From Vibrio barjaei (lineage in GTDB: Bacteria > Pseudomonadota > Gammaproteobacteria > Enterobacterales > Vibrionaceae), in NCBI RefSeq assembly GCF_001639065.2, contig NZ_LQXO02000039.1, forward strand, positions 32,184-96,183: a stretch of DNA of 64,000 bases, given 5' to 3'. Each line of letters opens with the position of its first letter. Within the stretch, counting starts at the first letter, position 1. The notes under the pieces were generated by a model. That model was not told the origin of the DNA. It worked only from the letters and a program-made list of their open reading frames with translations, and did no database searches. Of the stretch, positions 34,326 through 42,031 are shown in pieces. The position numbers and the translations under genes were made by a program.

Positions 34326-35333
34326 ATGCATAACGAATTAGGTTTAACACTTTCTCAAGTAACTGAGTCAGCAGCTCTAGCCGGATACAAATGGCTGGGA
34401 CGTGGAGATAAGAACAAAGCTGACGACGCAGCGGTGGCTGCAATGAGACACCAACTTAACGACTCACATATCGACGTGACTATTGTCATTGGGGAAGGAG
34501 AAATCGACGATGCCCCCATGCTGTATATTGGCGAACAGTTAGGGAAAGGCGGACCTGCTATTGACATTGCTGTTGACCCCATTGAAGGGACACGAATGAC
34601 CGCAATGGGACAATCGAATGCCCTCGCGGTGTTAGCTGCCGCTGAAAAAGGTACACTACTTCAAGCTCCCGACATGTATATGGAAAAATTAGTTGTCGGC
34701 CCAGAGGCGAAAGGTGCGTTAGATTTAACGCTCTCTATTGAAGAGAATGTTCTCGCTATCGCTAAGCAACTCGATAAACCATTAAAAGATATTGTTGTGG
34801 CAACGCTCGCTAAACCGAGACACGATGCCATCATTCACACCATGCAATCGATGGGCGTGAGAGTCTATGCTTTCCCAGATGGGGATGTCGCCGCCTCTCT
34901 GCTAACATGCATGCCAGAAAGCGATGTTGATATGATGTACTGTATTGGTGGAGCACCTGAAGGTGTTGTAACAGCAGCGGTAATACGTGCATTAGATGGA
35001 GACATGCAGGCTCGATTATTAACGCGTGATGTCGTCAAAGGTGAAACCTTAGCCAATATCAAACATGCCCAATCAGAGCGCCAACGCTGTCAGGAGATGG
35101 GGGTAAGTGAAAATGTTATCTTATCGCTCAATGACATGGTGAAAACCGATAATATTGTGTTCTGCGCAACGGGTATTACCAAAGGTGACCTCCTTGATGG
35201 TGTTCAAAAACATGGGTCGTACCTCACTACTGAAACCTTACTTATACAAGGTCATAACAGAACGATTAGAATGATAAAGTCTAATCACGACCTAAATAAA
35301 ACTGATAAAGAACTACTTAAGCTTATTGCTTAG
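34326..35333 (+). CDS. glpX: Class II fructose-1,6-bisphosphatase/sedoheptulose bisphosphatase (GlpX-like)
   Basis: A 335-residue GlpX-family phosphatase. 'IVIGEGEIDDAPMLYIGEQL' and 'DIAVDPIEGTRMTAMGQSNA' supply the metal-binding Glu/Asp cluster, and 'YCIGGAPEGVVTAAVIRAL' is the later family motif. It dephosphorylates FBP, and many members also take sedoheptulose 1,7-bisphosphate. Its pairing with the SorC regulator and tetrose genes fits SBP formed from E4P plus DHAP. The gluconeogenic glpX is expected elsewhere, so this is probably a paralog. Confidence 0.9.
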   Translation: MHNELGLTLSQVTESAALAGYKWLGRGDKNKADDAAVAAMRHQLNDSHIDVTIVIGEGEIDDAPMLYIGEQLGKGGPAIDIAVDPIEGTRMTAMGQSNALAVLAAAEKGTLLQAPDMYMEKLVVGPEAKGALDLTLSIEENVLAIAKQLDKPLKDIVVATLAKPRHDAIIHTMQSMGVRVYAFPDGDVAASLLTCMPESDVDMMYCIGGAPEGVVTAAVIRALDGDMQARLLTRDVVKGETLANIKHAQSERQRCQEMGVSENVILSLNDMVKTDNIVFCATGITKGDLLDGVQKHGSYLTTETLLIQGHNRTIRMIKSNHDLNKTDKELLKLIA

Positions 35334-35373
35334 CAAGCTATTGCTTGCAGTGATACGCCTTTAAAGGAACAGA

Positions 35374-36348
35374 ATGGACTTAACCAACATTGAACAAACA
35401 GAAGAAACCAACCTTCTAACTGAAATTGCTGTGGCCTATTATCAAGATGGCGCAACACAAGAAGAAATATCAAAACGTTTTGGTCTGTCACGTGTCAAAA
35501 TAGGGCGCTTGCTCAAACGTGCTCGAGATCAAGGCATTGTCGAAATTAAAGTCAAGTATCACCCTGTTTTTGGCGCTAAGCTCGAGGAGCAACTCAAAGA
35601 ACGCTTTGGTTTAAAGCGAGCTTTAATAGCACTCGATCAACCAACCGAAGATGAGCAACGCGCACTATTAGCCGGTGTCGTTTCTACCTACCTTTCCGCA
35701 ACGTTAAAGGACGGCATGATTGTCTCCATCGGTCAGGGGCGTAACGTCTCATCCGTCTCTGAGCATATTGGCGTAGTTAACCCGAAAAAGTGTACGTTCG
35801 TGTCTAGTATTGGAGGTATTCACCCCCGTGGTGGCATGCTAAATGCGGACCATATCTCGCGCCGTTTCGCCAAAACTTTCGGTGGCGTTAGTGAAACCTT
35901 GTACGCTCCTGCTTATGTTCGCAACCCCGATTTACGTAGAGCATTGCTTGAAGACGAGACCGTTCAGCAAACAATGGACATCGCGAAAAAAGCCGATGTA
36001 GCATTAGTCGGGATTGGTGATTTAAATGAAAGTAGCTATATGGTGAACCTAGGCTGGTTTTCAGTTCAGGAAATGGTCGAAGCACGAATCCAGCAAGGTG
36101 TGGTCGGTGAAGTCGGTGGTTATGATTTTTACGATATCAAAGGCAACGTCCAAGATACTAAAATGAGTAATCGTGTAATAGGACTAACCATCGCTGACTA
36201 CCAAAAAATCCCGCAGGTAATCGCCATTGCTGCAGAAAGCAGTAAACCACTGTCTATTGTTGGGGCTTTGCGCACCGGAGCAGTAGACATACTAGCAACT
36301 AGCGTCGCCAACGCTATCACTATTCTTAATTTGGACGCTCAGCAATAA
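35374..36348 (+). CDS. SorC-family sugar-responsive regulator
   Basis: A 324-residue SorC/DeoR-type regulator. The N-terminal HTH (about 15-60) is 'YYQDGATQEEISKRFGLSRV'. The sugar-binding domain resembles an isomerase fold ('GMIVSIGQGRNVSSVSEHIG', 'VALVGIGDLNESSYMVNLGW', 'VGEVGGYDFYDIKG'). Relatives include EryD, the erythritol repressor, and the regulator domain fused to DhaK in alphaproteobacteria. It lies 40 bp after glpX and opposite the operon, and is the likely local repressor responding to a phosphorylated sugar. Confidence 0.9.
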   Translation: MDLTNIEQTEETNLLTEIAVAYYQDGATQEEISKRFGLSRVKIGRLLKRARDQGIVEIKVKYHPVFGAKLEEQLKERFGLKRALIALDQPTEDEQRALLAGVVSTYLSATLKDGMIVSIGQGRNVSSVSEHIGVVNPKKCTFVSSIGGIHPRGGMLNADHISRRFAKTFGGVSETLYAPAYVRNPDLRRALLEDETVQQTMDIAKKADVALVGIGDLNESSYMVNLGWFSVQEMVEARIQQGVVGEVGGYDFYDIKGNVQDTKMSNRVIGLTIADYQKIPQVIAIAAESSKPLSIVGALRTGAVDILATSVANAITILNLDAQQ

Positions 36349-36352
36349 AACA

Positions 36353-36386
36353 GCCGTGCAATGTAACCACTGGCACATTGCACGGC
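36353..36386 (+). terminator. Hairpin after SorC gene
   Basis: GCCGTGCAATGT (36353-36364) and ACATTGCACGGC (36375-36386) form a perfect 12-bp stem with a 10-base loop, 4 bases after the stop. No T-run follows, so it may act as an RNA-end stabiliser or a Rho-assisted stop. Confidence 0.6.
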
Positions 36387-36524
36387 GTAATCTTATGGTT
36401 CCCATTTACTTCACATTTCTGTCTGTTGACAGGAAAAGTCGTGTTTTCTCTCTTATCCTAAACAAGACTCCATAGTGACATTATTGCCACTAGAGCTTGT
36501 TGCGTAACGATTCTAGGAGCTTCT

Positions 36525-36773
36525 ATGGGAAAACTGATACTAAAAGTTATTGTGCCAGCTCAAATGCATACAGGGATGACAATGGTACCTGACCCAATGC
36601 CGCAGTATATTGGAGCAGAATCACTGCTAGCTAACGGGTTGCTACCACCGATGATAGCTGGAGCGACGGTTATTGGAGGCCAAAAGGTCGGAAGCAAATG
36701 GATGGGGTGTACCTACATGAAAGCTCCGTATGTGATTCCAGGATTTGCCGAAGTTGAGGAAACCCCTTATTAG
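36525..36773 (+). CDS. Hypothetical 82-residue Met/Gly/Pro-rich protein
   Basis: I do not recognise it. The ORF starts MGKLILKVIVPAQMHTGMTM after a good TAGGAGC Shine-Dalgarno seven bases upstream, which supports that it is real. It is rich in Met, Gly and Pro, with one Cys. The middle ('LLPPMIAGATVIGGQKVG') has a beta-repeat look faintly like PAAR-type tips, but the PAAR motif itself is missing. No neighbour points to a function. Confidence 0.55.
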   Translation: MGKLILKVIVPAQMHTGMTMVPDPMPQYIGAESLLANGLLPPMIAGATVIGGQKVGSKWMGCTYMKAPYVIPGFAEVEETPY

Positions 36774-36804
36774 GCAGTAATGAACTAGTTGCCCATCTAT
36801 TTTA

Positions 36805-36841
36805 TTCCGGTACCTACCTTTCAAAGAAGTAAGTACCGGAA
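36805..36841. terminator. Bidirectional hairpin between orphan gene and dacA
   Basis: TTCCGGTAC (36805-36813) and GTACCGGAA (36833-36841) form a stem in the convergent gap. TTTTA precedes it and ACTTCTG follows. It could stop transcription from both sides. Confidence 0.6.
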
Positions 36842-36867
36842 CTTCTGTTCAAGCTAATTCAAAAGAA

Positions 36868-38052
36868 TTAGCTCTCCCACAACCCTTTTGTATCAGAGAA
36901 CAACGACTTAAACCAAAGAACAACAGAGTCCCATGCTCGTTTAAAAATAGATCCTTGCTCTACATTAGACATGGCAATCAGAGGCTCTGAGGCAATTTCA
37001 TCGTTACCAACACGCCAAGTGACATTACCAATGATATCCCCTTGTTTCACTGGAGCAACCAACGGTGCGTAGATTTCGGTTTCCTTCGTCACTCCACGGC
37101 TGTTACCACGCAGGTAAGTCGCATAAACATCATGATCAAATCCTACATCAATATTGGCGTTTTTCCCTTTCCAAACTCGAATCTTGGCTTCACTTTCGTC
37201 CGCTACGGCGAGTTGGTCTGTCTCATAAAAACGGAAGCCATAATTGAGAAGCTGTCTTGACGCTTCCACACGGGTTTGGGTACTCGGCGTCCCCATCACA
37301 ACCGAGATCAAACGCATTTGTCCTTGTGTCGCAGAGCTTACTAAGCTGTAGCCTGCGTCGGAGGTGTATCCTGTTTTACCACCATCGACGTTAAGAGAGT
37401 TATCCCATAGCAGTCGATTACGGTTGTATTGTTTAATATCCGCCCATACAAAACGTTTCTCAGAATAGATGTCATAGACTTTTGGCACATCTTCGATGAT
37501 CTTTCGCATCAAAATAGCCATATCACTTGGCGTAGTATGAATCCCCTGACCATCAAGTCCATGTGAGTTAATGAACTGCGTACTATTCATTCCCAAATTT
37601 GCAGCCCACTGGTTCATTAGTGCAACAAAACCACTTTCGGTACCAGCAACATGTTCAGCTAATGCGACCGCCGCGTCATTGCCAGATTGAACGATCAAAC
37701 CTCTAAGTAAGTCTGCGACCGTGACGTTGTCACCTGGCTTAATGAACATTTTCGAAGAATCTGGAAATTTAACAGACCATGCGTTCTCACTTACCGCTAC
37801 TTTGCTATCCCAAGAAGTGCGGCCATTTTCTATTTCTTTACCAACTACATAGGCAGTCATCAATTTTGTTAAACTGGCTGGTGCTAAAGCGGCATCTTGG
37901 TTGCCTCCCACGAGTATAGCTCCAGACTGATAGTCCATGAGCACGTAGCCTTTAGCGTTAAGAGTGGGTGGGTTTGGTGTCACCAACGCCGCGACAGACA
38001 CCGATGAACTCAAGGCTAAAGACGCAAACAGCAGTGACATAGATTTATTCAT
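36868..38052 (-). CDS. dacA: D-alanyl-D-alanine carboxypeptidase (PBP5/6 family)
   Basis: A 394-residue periplasmic low-molecular-weight PBP with an N-terminal signal peptide (to about residue 22). The active-site triad motifs are complete: S60-LTK, S123-GN and K226-TG ('GGKTGYTSDAGYSL'). The PBP5 C-terminal beta domain follows, with a final amphipathic anchor ('RAWDSVVLWFKSLFSD'). It removes the terminal D-Ala from peptidoglycan stem peptides. Vibrios often carry more than one such gene; whether this is the main PBP5 is not certain. Confidence 0.93.
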   Translation of the reverse strand: MNKSMSLLFASLALSSSVSVAALVTPNPPTLNAKGYVLMDYQSGAILVGGNQDAALAPASLTKLMTAYVVGKEIENGRTSWDSKVAVSENAWSVKFPDSSKMFIKPGDNVTVADLLRGLIVQSGNDAAVALAEHVAGTESGFVALMNQWAANLGMNSTQFINSHGLDGQGIHTTPSDMAILMRKIIEDVPKVYDIYSEKRFVWADIKQYNRNRLLWDNSLNVDGGKTGYTSDAGYSLVSSATQGQMRLISVVMGTPSTQTRVEASRQLLNYGFRFYETDQLAVADESEAKIRVWKGKNANIDVGFDHDVYATYLRGNSRGVTKETEIYAPLVAPVKQGDIIGNVTWRVGNDEIASEPLIAMSNVEQGSIFKRAWDSVVLWFKSLFSDTKGLWES

Positions 38053-38446
38053 CTCACGAACTCCTTATTCTGTGAGCACTCCGTTTAACCACCGATTTAG
38101 GGAATCTTGACGACAACTCGTCATTTAAAACATCGGCATCAGCACGGAGCAGAAAGATTTCTTTCCCCCTACCCACAAACTAGAATAATATTCGCAAGTT
38201 AGCTCAGAATTTTTGTAAAATTTATTACCTGCCCTCAGTTTTGAATCCATTGTAATTTTTCGCTCACCAAAGCGTCTAAAGAGCCAATAAACCGACCTCA
38301 AGATATATCATTCCCACAACTACCAGCCCTCATCGACATAGACATATAAAGAGTTTTTGCAAAAACTACATATTCATGACATAGACAGCTTCTTCTCTCC
38401 TCGAAGCAGAAGACACATTAGATTGGAGTAAAATACTTTGTAACAA
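38053..38446. other. Intergenic region upstream of dacA
   Basis: About 390 bases between dacA and the 3' end of the GGDEF gene, both on the minus strand. It must hold the dacA promoter. I see no ORF with a good start, no RNA gene and no strong repeat. Confidence 0.55.
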
Positions 38447-39724
38447 TCAGAACGGGTAATTCTTCGAGCTTATGTAGTGGCTAGAGGAGCCTGCTTGCTT
38501 TTTCGCTTGATACATTGCCTTGTCAGCGGTGGAAATAGCATCTGATAAATCCAAGTCAAAACTAAAGCATAGCGTGGCGCCTAAACTCAATGCGGGTTTG
38601 ATTTCTTCACCGTTAGGCAACAAAATAGGATGTGAAACTACCTGAAGAATGTGATTCGCTATACCTAAAACGTGCTCTTGACTATTCAGACCAGGAAGTA
38701 CTATCAAAAATTCGTCTCCTCCTAATCGAGCAACCAGATCTGACTGGCGTGTAAAGTCTCTGAGCCTACTCGCCAAACAAACCAAAACTTGATCGCCAAC
38801 TGCATGCCCATAATGATCATTAAGCTGTTTGAAGTTGTCTATGTCGAGATACATAAACGCTAATTTCTCAAGCCGTTTGCTGGATTCCGATACTACGGAT
38901 TCGAGTTTGGCATTCAACAACCTACGATTTGGAAGATTAGTGAGCGGGTCCAAGTTTTGAGCTTCAATAACCTGTTGCTCCCTAGCCTTGCGCTCTGATA
39001 TGTCCCGAACTATGGCCAATAGATAGTACTCACCATTGAATTCGACCATACTGACATTAGCCTCAATGGGTAATTCACTACCGTCCTTGCGCCGATGTGT
39101 GGCCTCAACAAACTGGTGGGGGGACTGTTTCATGTTTCTGACATGCTCTCCCCACGTTAGATTTTTACTGAACATCGGGTTGATATCCGGAACCGTTAAC
39201 TTTAGTAACTCTTGCTTAGTGTACCCGAGTCGCTTATATCCCAATTCATTGCAATTTAAAATCTGTCCAAACTCTCTATCAACAACATAAATCGCATCAT
39301 GGGACTTCTGAACTAGTTGGTCTAACAGCAATTCAGCAGCCTGAGATTGACGGACTCCAGATAAATCTACTATCTGTGATAAAAAACGGCAGGCATTTCC
39401 ATATTCATCGACCTCGGCAGCCATGTTCAGTAAAGCGGGAATAGAATGTCCATCTTTGTGGAGGTAACGTTTGGGGACTTGGACCGACTGCGTCGGGTTT
39501 TCCATCAATTGGGCTCGCACCTTCTTGTTAATGCGCAAGTCTTCGGGATGAGTTATGACTACTTCAGACGACATAAGTTCTTTCCGACTATAACCAAGAA
39601 ATGCATGCAAAGCAGGGTTTGTATACTCCAACCCACCATCTACCGACGTCACTACCGTGGGTATTGGGGTGATATCAAAAAGACGATGAATCGATTGGTC
39701 AAATTTAGCGGAATATTTATCCAT
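38447..39724 (-). CDS. PAS-PAS-GGDEF diguanylate cyclase
   Basis: A 425-residue cytoplasmic protein from ATG 39724; the TTG at 39781 would add 19 residues. Two PAS domains occupy about 10-130 and 140-260 ('VTSVDGGLEYTNPALHAFLG', 'ATHRRKDGSELPIEANVSMV'), each with a PAC tail. A GGDEF domain follows (about 275-425) with 'DPLTNLPNRRLLNAKLES', 'LDIDNFKQLNDHYGHAVGD' and an intact 'RLGGDEF'. The RxxD inhibitory site (RQSD) lies five residues before it, so both cyclase activity and product inhibition are expected. There is no EAL domain and no TM helix. The signal is unknown. Confidence 0.92.
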   Translation of the reverse strand: MDKYSAKFDQSIHRLFDITPIPTVVTSVDGGLEYTNPALHAFLGYSRKELMSSEVVITHPEDLRINKKVRAQLMENPTQSVQVPKRYLHKDGHSIPALLNMAAEVDEYGNACRFLSQIVDLSGVRQSQAAELLLDQLVQKSHDAIYVVDREFGQILNCNELGYKRLGYTKQELLKLTVPDINPMFSKNLTWGEHVRNMKQSPHQFVEATHRRKDGSELPIEANVSMVEFNGEYYLLAIVRDISERKAREQQVIEAQNLDPLTNLPNRRLLNAKLESVVSESSKRLEKLAFMYLDIDNFKQLNDHYGHAVGDQVLVCLASRLRDFTRQSDLVARLGGDEFLIVLPGLNSQEHVLGIANHILQVVSHPILLPNGEEIKPALSLGATLCFSFDLDLSDAISTADKAMYQAKKQAGSSSHYISSKNYPF

Positions 39725-39997
39725 ACCATTCTCGCTGTAAATCAAGTGGTTATATAACATAAAGCAAGCCAATGAATACAAAACACTGACGAGTGAAAAG
39801 CAGCTCTGTTATTTTTATTAGTCATTTAATACTGAATCAAACTAGTCTAATTCACTGCGCTTACAAACCCATTATTAACCAATTGCTCAAAAATGAGACA
39901 CTAATATACACCCGTATGAATTAACCCCTTAGTAGGATGTTGTCATTCGAATTGCTCAATTATCATGCCTGCTCGTCCCACTTTTTAGTTCTGTGTA

Positions 39998-40282
39998 ATG
40001 CTCGTAAAACCATCCTTGACTGAAGCAACTCAACAATTGATTCAAGCCGTAAAAGAAGAGCTTCCTCTCTACGCTGAAGACACTTTCGTCTGTGGTCCTG
40101 AGAGCTCCTGTATTGGCTGCCCGAAGAAGCTTATGGAACTAGTGGAAACTGAAGTTAGCTACTGGGAATCCTCTCTAAATCGTGGCATCGCTCCTAATTT
40201 TGAGGAACTTCGTCGATTCGGCAAACTTTGTCAAAGTGTTAAGCGAGGTCTAATTCGAAACGGAGTGATCAGTAAAAAGTAA
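39998..40282 (+). CDS. Hypothetical Cys-containing small protein
   Basis: A 94-residue protein starting MLVKPSLTEATQQLIQAVKE. It has a cysteine cluster in 'TFVCGPESSCIGCPKK' and a further Cys in 'FGKLCQSVKRG', which could bind zinc or an iron-sulfur centre. The helical C-terminus is basic. I do not recognise the family. It lies just upstream of another short Cys-rich gene on the same strand and before the ynj transporter cluster. Confidence 0.65.
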   Translation: MLVKPSLTEATQQLIQAVKEELPLYAEDTFVCGPESSCIGCPKKLMELVETEVSYWESSLNRGIAPNFEELRRFGKLCQSVKRGLIRNGVISKK

Positions 40283-40363
40283 CGCCCTACGTAAGTTTGG
40301 CTGAAAGGAATTCCAACCACTGACGGTCATGTAGATATTCCTTAGTTAAAAACAAAAAGGCGT

Positions 40364-40594
40364 ATGGATATGTCAACTCAATTAAGGCTGTTTAACGACC
40401 AAGAACAAACGCCTTTTGCTCAAGTTGAAGTCGAGTTTTACCACGTGAATATGATCATGGATGAGATTCGGTGCTTTCATTCCTGTCTACACTGCCCCCA
40501 TGTGCGTATCGATGTATTGGAAAGTGGTCAGCTTGTTCATTCGTGTAGAGCTCCATTTACCACGGAGCTACAACAGCTACTCGATCAATTTTGA
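40364..40594 (+). CDS. Hypothetical Cys/His-rich small protein
   Basis: A 76-residue protein with 'RCFHSCLHCPHVRI' followed by 'LVHSCRAPF'. The CxxxCxxC and later Cys, together with His residues, look like a small zinc-ribbon-type site. The start may be ATG 40364 or ATG 40370. It follows the previous Cys-rich gene by about 80 bp, so the two may work together. I do not recognise the family. Confidence 0.6.
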   Translation: MDMSTQLRLFNDQEQTPFAQVEVEFYHVNMIMDEIRCFHSCLHCPHVRIDVLESGQLVHSCRAPFTTELQQLLDQF

Positions 40595-40737
40595 CACTAT
40601 ACTCAAGATAGTTGGTCGACATAGCAACGACATCTCTAATTACTTGGAATTAACTTTATTAATCGCGCTGAAATTTCTTTCCTTTCTGTTCGGTCTTATG
40701 TGGCTGATGGTTTTTTCAAGGCTCACCTCTATAGATG

Positions 40738-40760
40738 GTGATAAGGCTATTGATTATCAC
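40738..40760. promoter_or_regulatory. Palindrome upstream of ynjB, candidate operator
   Basis: GTGATAA (40738-40744) and TTATCAC (40754-40760) are exact inverted repeats with a 9-base spacer, about 60 bp upstream of the ynjB start. No TPP riboswitch or known metal-regulator box was recognised in the 226-base gap. Confidence 0.35.
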
Positions 40761-40820
40761 AGGCCAACCTTTAGTATCATTTATTAACAACTAGGCAAGG
40801 TTCGCCACAAACAATATTAA

Positions 40821-42011
40821 ATGGATAACAGAATGAATAATAAAAGATTTAAATCCGCAGTGCTTTCAACTTTCGCGCTTTCCATCTCAGCTTTATCGTT
40901 TCCCGTTTTGAGCGCAAACCAAACCAATATGGACTGGAATAGCATACTAGACGATGCTAATGGTCAAACCGTTTATTTTCACGCTTGGGGTGGTAGCCAA
41001 GAAATTAACCGTTACCTTCAGTGGGCAGGTAAAGAATTAAAAGACCAATATGGCGTTAACTTTAATCACGTAAAAGTCACCGACATCGCCGAAACTGGCT
41101 CTCGTTTACTCGCAGAAAAAGCAGCGGGGAAAAATGAAGGTGGCAGTGTTGATATGGTGTGGATCAATGGTGAGAACTTCAAATCCATGAAGGACAATGC
41201 CCTACTTTATGGACCTTTTGTTTCCAACCTTCCGAACTGGCAATACGTCGATAAATCCCTTCCCGTTGACAGCGACTTTTCAGAACCAACTGAAGGGCTC
41301 GAAGCACCTTGGGGAGTAGGACAACTGGTGTTTATTCATGATACACAAACTCTCAATAATCCACCGACTTCTTACATGGAGATGCTTAACTACGCTAAAG
41401 CATTCCCTAATAAGTTAAGTTACCCTAAACCACCCGAGTTTCATGGCACTAGCTTCTTGAAGTCTCTGTTAATTGATCTTACAGATAACGATCCTGCGCT
41501 AGCAAAACCCGTGTCAGAGGCTGACTTTCAAGGCGTCACTAAGCCACTTTGGGATTATCTGGATGAGTTTCACAACGTTGCATGGCGTGGCGGTAAACAA
41601 TTCCCTGCCGGAACTGCTGAAACAATCCAATTGCTAGATGATGGTCAACTTGATCTAGCCATTACTTTCAATCCAAACGCTGTTTACTCTGCTCAAGCGA
41701 ATGGTAGCCTTAGCGAGACCACTACTGCGTATGCAATGGATAGTGGCGCATTATCCAACATCCACTTTCTTGCTATCCCTTGGAATGCTAACGCTAAAGC
41801 GGGTGCTCTAGTTGCCATTAACTTCTTACTGAGTCCAGAAGCGCAATCGCGAAAAGGTGATATTTCAGTTTGGGGAGATCCTTCGGTACTCAACAAGCAA
41901 TATCTCACTGGCAGTGCGGCGAAAACTCAGCAATTTAAGTCTGTTGCCGAACCTCACCCAAGCTGGCAAAGCGCCCTTGAGCAAGAGTGGCTCAAGCGCT
42001 ACGGCAGCTAA
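40821..42011 (+). CDS. ynjB: ABC transporter periplasmic binding protein (YnjB-like)
   Basis: A 396-residue secreted solute-binding protein. The signal peptide runs to about residue 31 ('ISALSFPVLSA'), and 'GQTVYFHAWGGSQEINRYLQ' starts the mature fold. It matches the YnjB branch of COG4134, near the thiamine/iron/putrescine-type binding proteins. The E. coli YnjBCD substrate has not been defined to my knowledge. It begins the ynjBCD-ynjF cluster. An internal ATG at 40833 is an alternative start. Confidence 0.88.
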   Translation: MDNRMNNKRFKSAVLSTFALSISALSFPVLSANQTNMDWNSILDDANGQTVYFHAWGGSQEINRYLQWAGKELKDQYGVNFNHVKVTDIAETGSRLLAEKAAGKNEGGSVDMVWINGENFKSMKDNALLYGPFVSNLPNWQYVDKSLPVDSDFSEPTEGLEAPWGVGQLVFIHDTQTLNNPPTSYMEMLNYAKAFPNKLSYPKPPEFHGTSFLKSLLIDLTDNDPALAKPVSEADFQGVTKPLWDYLDEFHNVAWRGGKQFPAGTAETIQLLDDGQLDLAITFNPNAVYSAQANGSLSETTTAYAMDSGALSNIHFLAIPWNANAKAGALVAINFLLSPEAQSRKGDISVWGDPSVLNKQYLTGSAAKTQQFKSVAEPHPSWQSALEQEWLKRYGS

Positions 42012-42031
42012 CGTTACGAGATAATAAGATT

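Noticed and set aside
36525..36773. PAAR-type VI secretion tip protein
   Set aside because: Size and turns are slightly similar, but the PAAR repeat motif is missing and no secretion genes are nearby.
40461..40787. 108-codon hydrophobic reading frame before ynjB
   Set aside because: It overlaps the Cys-rich gene in another frame, lacks a start signal, and its composition is that of an out-of-frame reading.
40595..40820. TPP riboswitch controlling the ynj transporter
   Set aside because: No THI-box core (CTGAGA and partner) was seen; only a short palindrome is present.
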